64,000 nucleotides of DNA from Pyrrhosoma nymphula (lineage: Eukaryota > Arthropoda > Insecta > Odonata > Coenagrionidae). This document shows, piece after piece, positions 1 to 13,000 of the stretch. The position numbers and the translations under genes are program-made. Position 1 is the first letter of the stretch. Every line of letters starts with the position of its first letter. Below the pieces are notes generated by a model. That model had not been told where the DNA came from. It searched no databases and saw only the letters and a list, made by a program, of their open reading frames with translations. Location: assembly GCA_963573305.1 (NCBI GenBank), contig OY754330.1:17022596-17086595 (forward strand), given 5' to 3'.

Positions 1-64
1 TAATAACAGAAATTCCACGTTGAAAGTTCCGACCGTTAGTGTGTCTGTTTCATCTTTATCTTTA

Positions 65-92
65 TACGAGGGGGTACCCAAAAGAAACCGAA
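65..92 (+). repeat. mariner left inverted terminal repeat with TA duplication
   Basis: Begins with TA then CGAGGGGGTACCC and runs to 92. It is the exact reverse complement of 1358-1385. Confidence 0.93.
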
Positions 93-1383
93 CTTTTTTT
101 TTTAATTTTTTAAATTTAATTTTTTAAACAAAATACATTCAATCCCCTTCAAAGTACTCTCCACTGGCACTAATACACTTGTCCAATCTTTTATTCCATT
201 GTTCCAAACAATTTTTAAATTCATTTTCTTGGATGCCCGACAGAGCCTCCGTCGTTTTTTTCTTCCCCTCAGAAACGTCGGTAAAACGCTTTCCTTTCAT
301 GTCTCTTTTTATTCGGGGAAATAAAAAAAGTCTCAGGAGGCAAGATCAGGTGAATAGGGGGGGTGATGCACAGGGGTCATGCCATTTTCACCCAAAAATT
401 GGCGCACAGACAGGGCTGTGTGAGCAGGGGCGTTATCGTGGTGGAAAAACCAGTCGCCCGACCGCCACAGATCAGGTCTCTTCCGCTGTAAACTGTTTCG
501 CAATCTTTTCAAAACTTCCGGGTAGAAATCCTGGTTAACTGTCTGGCCCTGCGGAACAAACTCTGAATGGTCGACTCCTCTCACATCGAAAAAACAAATC
601 AGCATTGTTTTCACATTTGATTTCTCTTGACGAGCTTTTTTGGAGCGAGGTGAACTTGAAGACTTCCACTGGCTTGATTGCTGTTTCGTTTCAGGATCGT
701 AGCCGTAGCACCATGATTCATCACCTGTGATAACCTTGGAAAAACAGTGTGGATCATTTCGAAACTCTTCTTTTAAAGCACAGCATGCTTCCACACGACC
801 TTGTTTTTTTTCAGCAGTCAACAGTCGAGGCACGAATTTGGCAGCCACCCTTTTCATCTTCAAATCTTCCGTTAAAATTCGCTGTACTGAACTCCAAGTT
901 ACTCCAGACAGCGCCACAATTTCTTCAATTGTCCGTCGATCTTACAGGACGACTTCGAGAATTTTTTCCAAATTTTCATCAATTCGGGCCGTGGAAGGAC
1001 GACCCGAGCGAGGTTTGTCTTCAATTGACATTTCACCTCTTTTGAAACGGGAAAACCATTCAAAAACTTGAGTTTTACCAATTGCATCATCTTTGTAGGC
1101 CGTGTTTATCATTTCAAGTGTTTCTGTGCCAGTTTTTCCGAGCAAGAAGCAAAACTTTACGGCCGCCCGCTGTTCACGATAATCGGCCATTGTAAAAACG
1201 ACGAGCACACAAAACAATTGTTGCTAACATATGCTTATAAACAAAACAGAACCTTCCTTAGCAACGACGCTTACCTTGCTGACTCAGAAATGGTTGCTCT
1301 ATATGCCCCTAGCGGCAGAACAGGGTACTTCAAAAATTCCGCCCACCACAACATCAGTTCGGTTTCTTTTGGGTACCCCCTCG
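67..1383 (-). mobile_element. mariner DNA transposon, nearly full length, decayed
   Basis: Perfect 28-bp inverted termini (65-92 and 1358-1385, including the TA duplication) flank a 1.3-kb interior, the usual size for mariner. The target duplication is TA at 65-66 and 1384-1385, as expected for Tc1/mariner cut-and-paste insertion. The only gene inside is a minus-strand transposase with three visible lesions, so this copy cannot move by itself, although its termini are intact and could be mobilised in trans. The identical termini suggest a fairly young insertion. Subfamily is not assigned. Confidence 0.95.
139..1190 (-). pseudogene. mariner transposase, DD34D type, broken
   Basis: This encodes the cut-and-paste transposase that would bind the inverted termini and catalyse strand cleavage in the nucleus. 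The start is taken at ATG 1190 (MADYREQ) and the expected stop is at 139-141, giving about 350 codons, the normal mariner length. The N-terminal DNA-binding part contains QVFEWFSRFKRG and the linker-like SGRPS. A diverged WVPHEL-type motif reads FVPRLLT. Catalytic motifs are ITGDESW (first D), HHDNAPAH (second D) and the D just after YSPDLAS, whose spacing of 34 intervening residues gives DD34D. Lesions: a TAA at 942-944 in the N-terminal third; a TGA at 333-335 directly before the third catalytic D; and a one-base loss in the A/T run at about 322-329 that shifts the C-terminal frame. A functional product is not possible. The family call is secure. Confidence 0.93.
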
Positions 1384-1385
1384 TA
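1358..1385 (-). repeat. mariner right inverted terminal repeat with TA duplication
   Basis: Ends GGGTACCCCCTCG then TA. Perfect inverse of the left terminus over 28 bp. A short TA run continues to its right, as is common for TA-targeting elements. Confidence 0.93.
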
Positions 1386-1401
1386 TATATAAAAGTCAAT
1401 G

Positions 1402-1438
1402 TATTTATGTATGTATGTATGTATGTATGTATGTATGT
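1402..1438 (+). repeat. (ATGT)n microsatellite
   Basis: About eight or nine uninterrupted four-base units lie 20 bp to the right of the mariner end. Similar tetranucleotide runs often head dispersed insect repeats. Confidence 0.9.
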
Positions 1439-1690
1439 TCCACATCTCCTCCTAAACAACAGGACCGATTTTGATGAAATTTGGAACACATGTTTGTTAC
1501 TGGTAGACAACAAACACTGTAGGGTTCAATTAACCGAAACCCTATTTTTTCTAGGGTTAAGGGTGTGATCCTTACTAATATGTATAAAAATGTAATGGTC
1601 TCTGTCTGTCTGTTGCTCTATCACGCAAAAACTACTGGACCGATTGAGCTGAAATTTGGCATGTAGATAGAAAACATGTCTGGTTGTAAT
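1439..1690 (+). repeat. unclassified dispersed-repeat-like segment with a duplicated motif
   Basis: Two diverged copies of one motif occur about 180 bp apart: GGACCGATTTTGATGAAATT at about 1462 and GGACCGATTGAGCTGAAATT at about 1638. Each is followed by TTGG and a purine-rich stretch ending in ACATGT. The copies sit just after the tetranucleotide run. Such segments are common in arthropod mobile elements, but I cannot assign a family from the sequence alone. Confidence 0.4.
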
Positions 1691-1699
1691 ATATGCTAT

Positions 1700-4019
1700 A
1701 TTAAAAAGCCCTCAGGGCCCCCAAAGGCCCCTGAAGGTCACCCCTGGTGGTCCATGCTAAGCATTGTGTTTGGTGCAGTGGTTTCATTTTTTGCTTTTTA
1801 AAAGTACTTTCACTCAAGATATAGGGCTGGAATTTTTTTTATCGGATGGCTGAATAAATATAATTTTTAATTTTTTCAATCGATTTTCTTCTACGCTCCG
1901 TATTTGTTTGAAATTCATGTTTTCATTTGAAAAATCTCACGTTTTTCCCTGAAATCAACAATAACATATTTCCTTGACAACCATAGATTTGATTTTCAAA
2001 GGATATACACGCCTCTTAACTATTAAATATAATGTTTTCCTGCAAGCCCATGATAGTACGTAGAATGCAAATCCGTATAAGAAGGACCCAGAGTCCCAAG
2101 GGCCCCATGGTAGATTGCTTCAGGGGTTAATCGATAAATTCAATGCATATTTACAACAAGTATACTTTTCAACGTCTTTCTTAAAGTAGCTCTCAAAGGG
2201 GCATTGCATGTATATGAGAGAACACTTACGTAGTAAACAATACACATAAAGGAAATTAATTGATTACACATACAATTATATGTGCAAGAATATTTACGTG
2301 CAGCGAATATCAATGGTAATAATGCCTATGTTGCTACAACAAACACGGCGTTGTTTATTATCGTTTAATACTCAGATGTATTACACGTAGTGAAACCGTC
2401 TGCCTCTAATTACGATTGCGAACTGTTTTTTAGACCAATTCCCACGTCATTAACGTCAAGAGTTATTTATATGTTTATAAATGTTAAAGTGCAGTTACCT
2501 TAGGTACATTCACTCAATCATCGAGTTACCCATTCAAGACTCTCGCTCGCCGCTGTGTTTCCCCTCCTTGGACTTAAAAATATATCCATCCACATGCCTA
2601 ATAGAAAAAAGAGTAATCTTTCGAAAAAATCTTCTAAGCAAAATGAATGTCTTATTTGCGAGAAAATGAGCCCTTGAAAGAAAAACGACAAAGGTTAGAC
2701 TTGGATGGTCAAAGACATGCCCACCAGCGATCTCATGAGATTCTCCCCGTGGTGTTTCTCGGGTTACGCTAAGAATCGCACAAATTTCATCCTTAACCAA
2801 CATACGGATGGGTAACCAGCTCTAAATCTGGTTCAAATACAGACCCATCTGTTTCGAACCTTCAATCTGCTTTAAGATGGCGGATATTATAATGACGCCA
2901 CTACATGCTTCTTACCCGAAAGCAGAACGGAAATTCTGCACAATTAACGACACCCGTACATGAAAATCGACAAGTGCACTAAGAATCACCATAAATGTTT
3001 TATTTAGCAACCGAAACCAATGATTATGGCTATGCCGAAGGCAAAGTCCCATTGATGGAGGATTCATAGGTCAAATAAACATGGCTTCTGTTGCCATTAC
3101 TCCTATTGACGTGTCAACCGCTGGATTGTACTCTACCGTCCAATCCTGATTATGATATTCAACGCACATACCAACGTTGAATAGTTGAATTAAGTCATGG
3201 AATGCAAATATATGTATGTACACAAGGGAAGCGATCAAGATGTTAATCACTCAGAAGACGGCTCAAGAGAACCGGAGGGACGAGGTGACCATCTATCAAC
3301 CTTTGCTATTTAAGTAGTAATGAGTCTGCAAGGCCGATTTTTGGGTTTCCCGTGCATGAAAGTGAACCAATAGTCACTCATCTCTCCGTGCACCTGGAAA
3401 ACTGTCAGTGTGTCTACTACAACGAACACAACATACAAGATAGGTTACGAACTCCTCAAATGGCCACGCATACTGTTTTTCTTCGGGCTTTGCGGTTTTA
3501 TTATAAAAAATAAGTTTAATGTTTTTCACACCCGTTAAATTTCAACGGGTATCTTCCGCACGTAATTAATAAAATGCTGGTATACCGAACATTCAAATAA
3601 TTTGTGTTCAGCAAATGCAGAAAATTAAGGGCTCATAGAAAGTTTCAAAGATTCCTGTTGTAGAGGGAGCAACTTTTATTTACGTGCGGAGAGATTGGTT
3701 AACGCGACATTGTGAAATTACTAGAAATCACTGAATATGTTTCGTTTACTATCTACCAACTCTCACTCCTTTTTTCTATACCTGTTGATGCCAGCAAAGT
3801 ATTGAAATGACAACCTAGTTGCTGGTGCAATAAAGGGAGTCAACAAAAATAGAAAGTGTAGTTATTAATGATTCGCGAATTTGTTTTTTCCATTAAACGA
3901 CCTTGCCCTTGTCATCGAGTAAATTAACTTGTTTAACGATAAATAGCACACATTCCATTTTGCCACATGTGGGATGGGGGTAATTTAATTCCTAGTCTTG
4001 AGGAATTCCACAGACTTTT
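1700..4019. other. no gene recognised
   Basis: AT-rich sequence with only short chance frames (the longest is 89 codons, minus strand, 2534-2803). I see no conserved motif, RNA gene or terminal repeat. It forms the left flank of the satellite array. Confidence 0.5.
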
Positions 4020-4693
4020 CCAATAATGCAAAAATACGCTACTGATGTCGTAAAACAAAATGAAGCAATACTTATGGAATGTAATACGAAAAGATATAAA
4101 GGTGTAACATTTATATCTATCAGCACTAAACAAGGAATACTATTACTGAGAGTCTGTAAATACTATAACACGAAGCCATACCAAAATTTAATGTGAATAA
4201 ACTTTAATGGTAAGGCAAGCAACTTCAAAAACTGCCAGAATAGTTTTATGAGAAATTGAACAAGAAATTGAACCAATGATGCAAATATACGCTACTGATG
4301 TCGTAAAACAAAATGAAGCAATACTTATGGAATGCAATACAAAAAGATATAAAGGTGTAACATTTATATCTATCAGCACTAAACAAGGAATAGTATTACT
4401 GAAAGTCTGTAAATACTATAACACGAAGCCATACCAAAATTTAATTTGAATAAACTTTAATGGTAAGGCAAGCAACTTCAAAAACTGCCAGAATAGTTTT
4501 ATGAGAAATTGAACAAGAAATTGAACCAATGATGCAAATATACACTACTGATGTCGTAAAACAAAATGAAGCAATACTTATGGAATGTAATACAAAAAGA
4601 TATAAAGGTGTAACATTTATATCTATCAGCACTAAACAAGGAATAGTATTACTGAGAGCCTGTAAATACTATAACACGAAGCCATACCAAAAT
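4020..4693. repeat. diverged left-edge units of the satellite
   Basis: The first 168 bp form a partial unit with several private changes (CCAATAATGC for CCAATGATGC, AATACGAAAAG, AATACTATT). The next full unit has ACGCTACTG instead of ACACTACTG and GAAAGTCTG instead of GAGAGCCTG. The third has TTAATTTGAATA for TTAATGTGAATA. From 4694 the consensus is reached. Gradual decay at an array edge is the expected signature of unequal crossing-over. Confidence 0.85.
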
Positions 4694-7600
4694 TTAATGT
4701 GAATAAACTTTAATGGTAAGGCAAGCAACATCAAAAACTGCCAGAATAGTTTTATGAGAAATTGAACAAGAAATTGAACCAATGATGCAAATATACACTA
4801 CTGATGTCGTAAAACAAAATGAAGCAATACTTATGGAATGTAATACAAAAAGATATAAAGGTGTAACATTTATATCTATCAGCACTAAACAAGGAATAGT
4901 ATTACTGAGAGCCTGTAAATACTATAACACGAAGCCATACCAAAATTTAATGTGAATAAACTTTAATGGTAAGGCAAGCAACATCAAAAACTGCCAGAAT
5001 AGTTTTATGAGAAATTGAACAAGAAATTGAACCAATGATGCAAATATACACTACTGATGTCGTAAAACAAAATGAAGCAATACTTATGGAATGTAATACA
5101 AAAAGATATAAAGGTGTAACATTTATATCTATCAGCACTAAACAAGGAATAGTATTACTGAGAGCCTGTAAATACTATAACACGAAGCCATACCAAAATT
5201 TAATGTGAATAAACTTTAATGGTAAGGCAAGCAACATCAAAAACTGCCAGAATAGTTTTATGAGAAATTGAACAAGAAATTGAACCAATGATGCAAATAT
5301 ACACTACTGATGTCGTAAAAGAAAATGAAGCAATACTTATGGAATGTAATACAAAAAGATATAAAGGTGTAACATTTATATCTATCAGCACTAAACAAGG
5401 AATAGTATTACTGAGAGCCTGTAAATACTATAACACGAAGCCATACCAAAATTTAATGTGAATAAACTTTAATGGTAAGGCAAGCAACATCAAAAACTGC
5501 CAGAATAGTTTTATGAGAAATTGAACAAGAAATTGAACCAATGATGCAAATATACACTACTGATGTCGTAAAACAAAATGAAGCAATACTTATGGAATGT
5601 AATACAAAAAGATATAAAGGTGTAACATTTATATCTATCAGCACTAAACAAGGAATAGTATTACTGAGAGCCTGTAAATACTATAACACGAAGCCATACC
5701 AAAATTTAATGTGAATAAACTTTAATGGTAAGGCAAGCAACATCAAAAACTGCCAGAATAGTTTTATGAGAAATTGAACAAGAAATTGAACCAATGATGC
5801 AAATATACACTACTGATGTCGTAAAACAAAATGAAGCAATACTTATGGAATGTAATACAAAAAGATATAAAGGTGTAACATTTATATCTATCAGCACTAA
5901 ACAAGGAATAGTATTACTGAGAGCCTGTAAATACTATAACACGAAGCCATACCAAAATTTAATGTGAATAAACTTTAATGGTAAGGCAAGCAACATCAAA
6001 AACTGCCAGAATAGTTTTATGAGAAATTGAACAAGAAATTGAACCAATGATGCAAATATACACTACTGATGTCGTAAAACAAAATGAAGCAATACTTATG
6101 GAATGTAATACAAAAAGATATAAAGGTGTAACATTTATATCTATCAGCACTAAACAAGGAATAGTATTACTGAGAGCCTGTAAATACTATAACACGAAGC
6201 CATACCAAAATTTAATGTGAATAAACTTTAATGGTAAGGCAAGCAACATCAAAAACTGCCAGAATAGTTTTATGAGAAATTGAACAAGAAATTGAACCAA
6301 TGATGCAAATATACACTACTGATGTCGTAAAACAAAATGAAGCAATACTTATGGAATGTAATACAAAAAGATATAAAGGTGTAACATTTATATCTATCAG
6401 CACTAAACAAGGAATAGTATTACTGAGAGCCTGTAAATACTATAACACGAAGCCATACCAAAATTTAATGTGAATAAACTTTAATGGTAAGGCAAGCAAC
6501 ATCAAAAACTGCCAGAATAGTTTTATGAGAAATTGAACAAGAAATTGAACCAATGATGCAAATATACACTACTGATGTCGTAAAACAAAATGAAGCAATA
6601 CTTATGGAATGTAATACAAAAAGATATAAAGGTGTAACATTTATATCTATCAGCACTAAACAAGGAATAGTATTACTGAGAGCCTGTAAATACTATAACA
6701 CGAAGCCATACCAAAATTTAATGTGAATAAACTTTAATGGTAAGGCAAGCAACATCAAAAACTGCCAGAATAGTTTTATGAGAAATTGAACAAGAAATTG
6801 AACCAATGATGCAAATATACACTACTGATGTCGTAAAACAAAATGAAGCAATACTTATGGAATGTAATACAAAAAGATATAAAGGTGTAACATTTATATC
6901 TATCAGCACTAAACAAGGAATAGTATTACTGAGAGCCTGTAAATACTATAACACGAAGCCATACCAAAATTTAATGTGAATAAACTTTAATGGTAAGGCA
7001 AGCAACATCAAAAACTGCCAGAATAGTTTTATGAGAAATTGAACAAGAAATTGAACCAATGATGCAAATATACACTACTGATGTCGTAAAACAAAATGAA
7101 GCAATACTTATGGAATGTAATACAAAAAGATATAAAGGTGTAACATTTATATCTATCAGCACTAAACAAGGAATAGTATTACTGAGAGCCTGTAAATACT
7201 ATAACACGAAGCCATACCAAAATTTAATGTGAATAAACTTTAATGGTAAGGCAAGCAACATCAAAAACTGCCAGAATAGTTTTATGAGAAATTGAACAAG
7301 AAATTGAACCAATGATGCAAATATACACTACTGATGTCGTAAAACAAAATGAAGCAATACTTATGGAATGTAATACAAAAAGATATAAAGGTGTAACATT
7401 TATATCTATCAGCACTAAACAAGGAATAGTATTACTGAGAGCCTGTAAATACTATAACACGAAGCCATACCAAAATTTAATGTGAATAAACTTTAATGGT
7501 AAGGCAAGCAACTTCAAAAACTGCCAGAATAGTTTTATGAGAAATTGAACAAGAAATTGAACCAATGATGCAAATATACACTACTGATGTCGTAAAACAA

Positions 7601-10006
7601 AATGAAGCAATACTTATGGAATGTAATACAAAAAGATATAAAGGTGTAACATTTATATCTATCAGCACTAAACAAGGAATAGTATTACTGAGAGCCTGTA
7701 AATACTATAACACGAAGCCATACCAAAATTTAATGTGAATAAACTTTAATGGTAAGGCAAGCAACATCAAAAACTGCCAGAATAGTTTTATGAGAAATTG
7801 AACAAGAAATTGAACCAATGATGCAAATATACACTACTGATGTCGTAAAACAAAATGAAGCAATACTTATGGAATGTAATACAAAAAGATATAAAGGTGT
7901 AACATTTATATCTATCAGCATTAAACAAGGAATAGTATTACTGAGAGCCTGTAAATACTATAACACGAAGCCATACCAAAATTTAATGTGAATAAACTTT
8001 AATGGTAAGGCAAGCAACATCAAAAACTGCCAGAATAGTTTTATGAGAAATTGAACAAGAAATTGAACCAATGATGCAAATATACACTACTGATGTCGTA
8101 AAACAAAATGAAGCAATACTTATGGAATGTAATACAAAAAGATATAAAGGTGTAACATTTATATCTATCAGCACTAAACAAGGAATAGTATTACTGAGAG
8201 CCTGTAAATACTATAACACGAAGCCATACCAAAATTTAATGTGAATAAACTTTAATGGTAAGGCAAGCAACATCAAAAACTGCCAGAATAGTTTTATGAG
8301 AAATTGAACAAGAAATTGAACCAATGATGCAAATATACACTACTGATGTCGTAAAACAAAATGAAGCAATACTTATGGAATGTAATACAAAAAGATATAA
8401 AGGTGTAACATTTATATCTATCAGCACTAAACAAGGAATAGTATTACTGAGAGCCTGTAAATACTATAACACGAAGCCATACCAAAATTTAATGTGAATA
8501 AACTTTAATGGTAAGGCAAGCAACTTCAAAAACTGCCAGAATAGTTTTATGAGAAATTGAACAAGAAATTGAACCAATGATGCAAATATACACTACTGAT
8601 GTCGTAAAACAAAATGAAGCAATACTTATGGAATGTAATACAAAAAGATATAAAGGTGTAACATTTATATCTATCAGCACTAAACAAGGAATAGTATTAC
8701 TGAGAGCCTGTAAATACTATAACACGAAGCCATACCAAAATTTAATGTGAATAAACTTTAATGGTAAGGCAAGCAACATCAAAAACTGCCAGAATAGTTT
8801 TATGAGAAATTGAACAAGAAATTGAACCAATGATGCAAATATACACTACTGATGTCGTAAAACAAAATGAAGCAATACTTATGGAATGTAATACAAAAAG
8901 ATATAAAGGTGTAACATTTATATCTATCAGCACTAAACAAGGAATAGTATTACTGAGAGCCTGTAAATACTATAACACGAAGCCATACCAAAATTTAATG
9001 TGAATAAACTTTAATGGTAAGGCAAGCAACATCAAAAACTGCCAGAATAGTTTTATGAGAAATTGAACAAGAAATTGAACCAATGATGCAAATATACACT
9101 ACTGATGTCGTAAAACAAAATGAAGCAATACTTATGGAATGTAATACAAAAAGATATAAAGGTGTAACATTTATATCTATCAGCACTAAACAAGGAATAG
9201 TATTACTGAGAGCCTGTAAATACTATAACACGAAGCCATACCAAAATTTAATGTGAATAAACTTTAATGGTAAGGCAAGCAACATCAAAAACTGCCAGAA
9301 TAGTTTTATGAGAAATTGAACAAGAAATTGAACCAATGATGCAAATATACACTACTGATGTCGTAAAAGAAAATGAAGCAATACTTATGGAATGTAATAC
9401 AAAAAGATATAAAGGTGTAACATTTATATCTATCAGCACTAAACAAGGAATAGTATTACTGAGAGCCTGTAAATACTATAACACGAAGCCATACCAAAAT
9501 TTAATGTGAATAAACTTTAATGGTAAGGCAAGCAACATCAAAAACTGCCAGAATAGTTTTATGAGAAATTGAACAAGAAATTGAACCAATGATGCAAATA
9601 TACACTACTGATGTCGTAAAACAAAATGAAGCAATACTTATGGAATGTAATACAAAAAGATATAAAGGTGTAACATTTATATCTATCAGCACTAAACAAG
9701 GAATAGTATTACTGAGAGCCTGTAAATACTATAACACGAAGCCATACCAAAATTTAATGTGAATAAACTTTAATGGTAAGGCAAGCAACTTCAAAAACTG
9801 CCAGAATAGTTTTATGAGAAATTGAACAAGAAATTGAACCAATGATGCAAATATACACTACTGATGTCGTAAAACAAAATGAAGCAATACTTATGGAATG
9901 TAATACAAAAAGATATAAAGGTGTAACATTTATATCTATCAGCACTAAACAAGGAATAGTATTACTGAGAGCCTGTAAATACTATAACACGAAGCCATAC
10001 CAAAAT

Positions 10007-13000
10007 TTAATGTGAATAAACTTTAATGGTAAGGCAAGCAACATCAAAAACTGCCAGAATAGTTTTATGAGAAATTGAACAAGAAATTGAACCAATGATG
10101 CAAATATACACTACTGATGTCGTAAAACAAAATGAAGCAATACTTATGGAATGTAATACAAAAAGATATAAAGGTGTAACATTTATATCTATCAGCACTA
10201 AACAAGGAATAGTATTACTGAGAGCCTGTAAATACTATAACACGAAGCCATACCAAAATTTAATGTGAATAAACTTTAATGGTAAGGCAAGCAACATCAA
10301 AAACTGCCAGAATAGTTTTATGAGAAATTGAACAAGAAATTGAACCAATGATGCAAATATACACTACTGATGTCGTAAAACAAAATGAAGCAATACTTAT
10401 GGAATGTAATACAAAAAGATATAAAGGTGTAACATTTATATCTATCAGCACTAAACAAGGAATAGTATTACTGAGAGCCTGTAAATACTATAACACGAAG
10501 CCATACCAAAATTTAATGTGAATAAACTTTAATGGTAAGGCAAGCAACATCAAAAACTGCCAGAATAGTTTTATGAGAAATTGAACAAGAAATTGAACCA
10601 ATGATGCAAATATACACTACTGATGTCGTAAAACAAAATGAAGCAATACTTATGGAATGTAATACAAAAAGATATAAAGGTGTAACATTTATATCTATCA
10701 GCACTAAACAAGGAATAGTATTACTGAGAGCCTGTAAATACTATAACACGAAGCCATACCAAAATTTAATGTGAATAAACTTTAATGGTAAGGCAAGCAA
10801 CATCAAAAACTGCCAGAATAGTTTTATGAGAAATTGAACAAGAAATTGAACCAATGATGCAAATATACACTACTGATGTCGTAAAACAAAATGAAGCAAT
10901 ACTTATGGAATGTAATACAAAAAGATATAAAGGTGTAACATTTATATCTATCAGCACTAAACAAGGAATAGTATTACTGAGAGCCTGTAAATACTATAAC
11001 ACGAAGCCATACCAAAATTTAATGTGAATAAACTTTAATGGTAAGGCAAGCAACATCAAAAACTGCCAGAATAGTTTTATGAGAAATTGAACAAGAAATT
11101 GAACCAATGATGCAAATATACACTACTGATGTCGTAAAACAAAATGAAGCAATACTTATGGAATGTAATACAAAAAGATATAAAGGTGTAACATTTATAT
11201 CTATCAGCACTAAACAAGGAATAGTATTACTGAGAGCCTGTAAATACTATAACACGAAGCCATACCAAAATTTAATGTGAATAAACTTTAATGGTAAGGC
11301 AAGCAACATCAAAAACTGCCAGAATAGTTTTATGAGAAATTGAACAAGAAATTGAACCAATGATGCAAATATACACTACTGATGTCGTAAAACAAAATGA
11401 AGCAATACTTATGGAATGTAATACAAAAAGATATAAAGGTGTAACATTTATATCTATCAGCACTAAACAAGGAATAGTATTACTGAGAGCCTGTAAATAC
11501 TATAACACGAAGCCATACCAAAATTTAATGTGAATAAACTTTAATGGTAAGGCAAGCAACATCAAAAACTGCCAGAATAGTTTTATGAGAAATTGAACAA
11601 GAAATTGAACCAATGATGCAAATATACACTACTGATGTCGTAAAACAAAATGAAGCAATACTTATGGAATGTAATACAAAAAGATATAAAGGTGTAACAT
11701 TTATATCTATCAGCACTAAACAAGGAATAGTATTACTGAGAGCCTGTAAATACTATAACACGAAGCCATACCAAAATTTAATGTGAATAAACTTTAATGG
11801 TAAGGCAAGCAACATCAAAAACTGCCAGAATAGTTTTATGAGAAATTGAACAAGAAATTGAACCAATGATGCAAATATACACTACTGATGTCGTAAAACA
11901 AAATGAAGCAATACTTATGGAATGTAATACAAAAAGATATAAAGGTGTAACATTTATATCTATCAGCACTAAACAAGGAATAGTATTACTGAGAGCCTGT
12001 AAATACTATAACACGAAGCCATACCAAAATTTAATGTGAATAAACTTTAATGGTAAGGCAAGCAACATCAAAAACTGCCAGAATAGTTTTATGAGAAATT
12101 GAACAAGAAATTGAACCAATGATGCAAATATACACTACTGATGTCGTAAAACAAAATGAAGCAATACTTATGGAATGTAATACAAAAAGATATAAAGGTG
12201 TAACATTTATATCTATCAGCACTAAACAAGGAATAGTATTACTGAGAGCCTGTAAATACTATAACACGAAGCCATACCAAAATTTAATGTGAATAAACTT
12301 TAATGGTAAGGCAAGCAACATCAAAAACTGCCAGAATAGTTTTATGAGAAATTGAACAAGAAATTGAACCAATGATGCAAATATACACTACTGATGTCGT
12401 AAAACAAAATGAAGCAATACTTATGGAATGTAATACAAAAAGATATAAAGGTGTAACATTTATATCTATCAGCACTAAACAAGGAATAGTATTACTGAGA
12501 GCCTGTAAATACTATAACACGAAGCCATACCAAAATTTAATGTGAATAAACTTTAATGGTAAGGCAAGCAACATCAAAAACTGCCAGAATAGTTTTATGA
12601 GAAATTGAACAAGAAATTGAACCAATGATGCAAATATACACTACTGATGTCGTAAAACAAAATGAAGCAATACTTATGGAATGTAATACAAAAAGATATA
12701 AAGGTGTAACATTTATATCTATCAGCACTAAACAAGGAATAGTATTACTGAGAGCCTGTAAATACTATAACACGAAGCCATACCAAAATTTAATGTGAAT
12801 AAACTTTAATGGTAAGGCAAGCAACATCAAAAACTGCCAGAATAGTTTTATGAGAAATTGAACAAGAAATTGAACCAATGATGCAAATATACACTACTGA
12901 TGTCGTAAAACAAAATGAAGCAATACTTATGGAATGTAATACAAAAAGATATAAAGGTGTAACATTTATATCTATCAGCACTAAACAAGGAATAGTATTA

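Noticed and set aside
1068..1568. 166-codon plus-strand frame
   Set aside because: It is antisense to the mariner transposase and runs through its terminus and a microsatellite.
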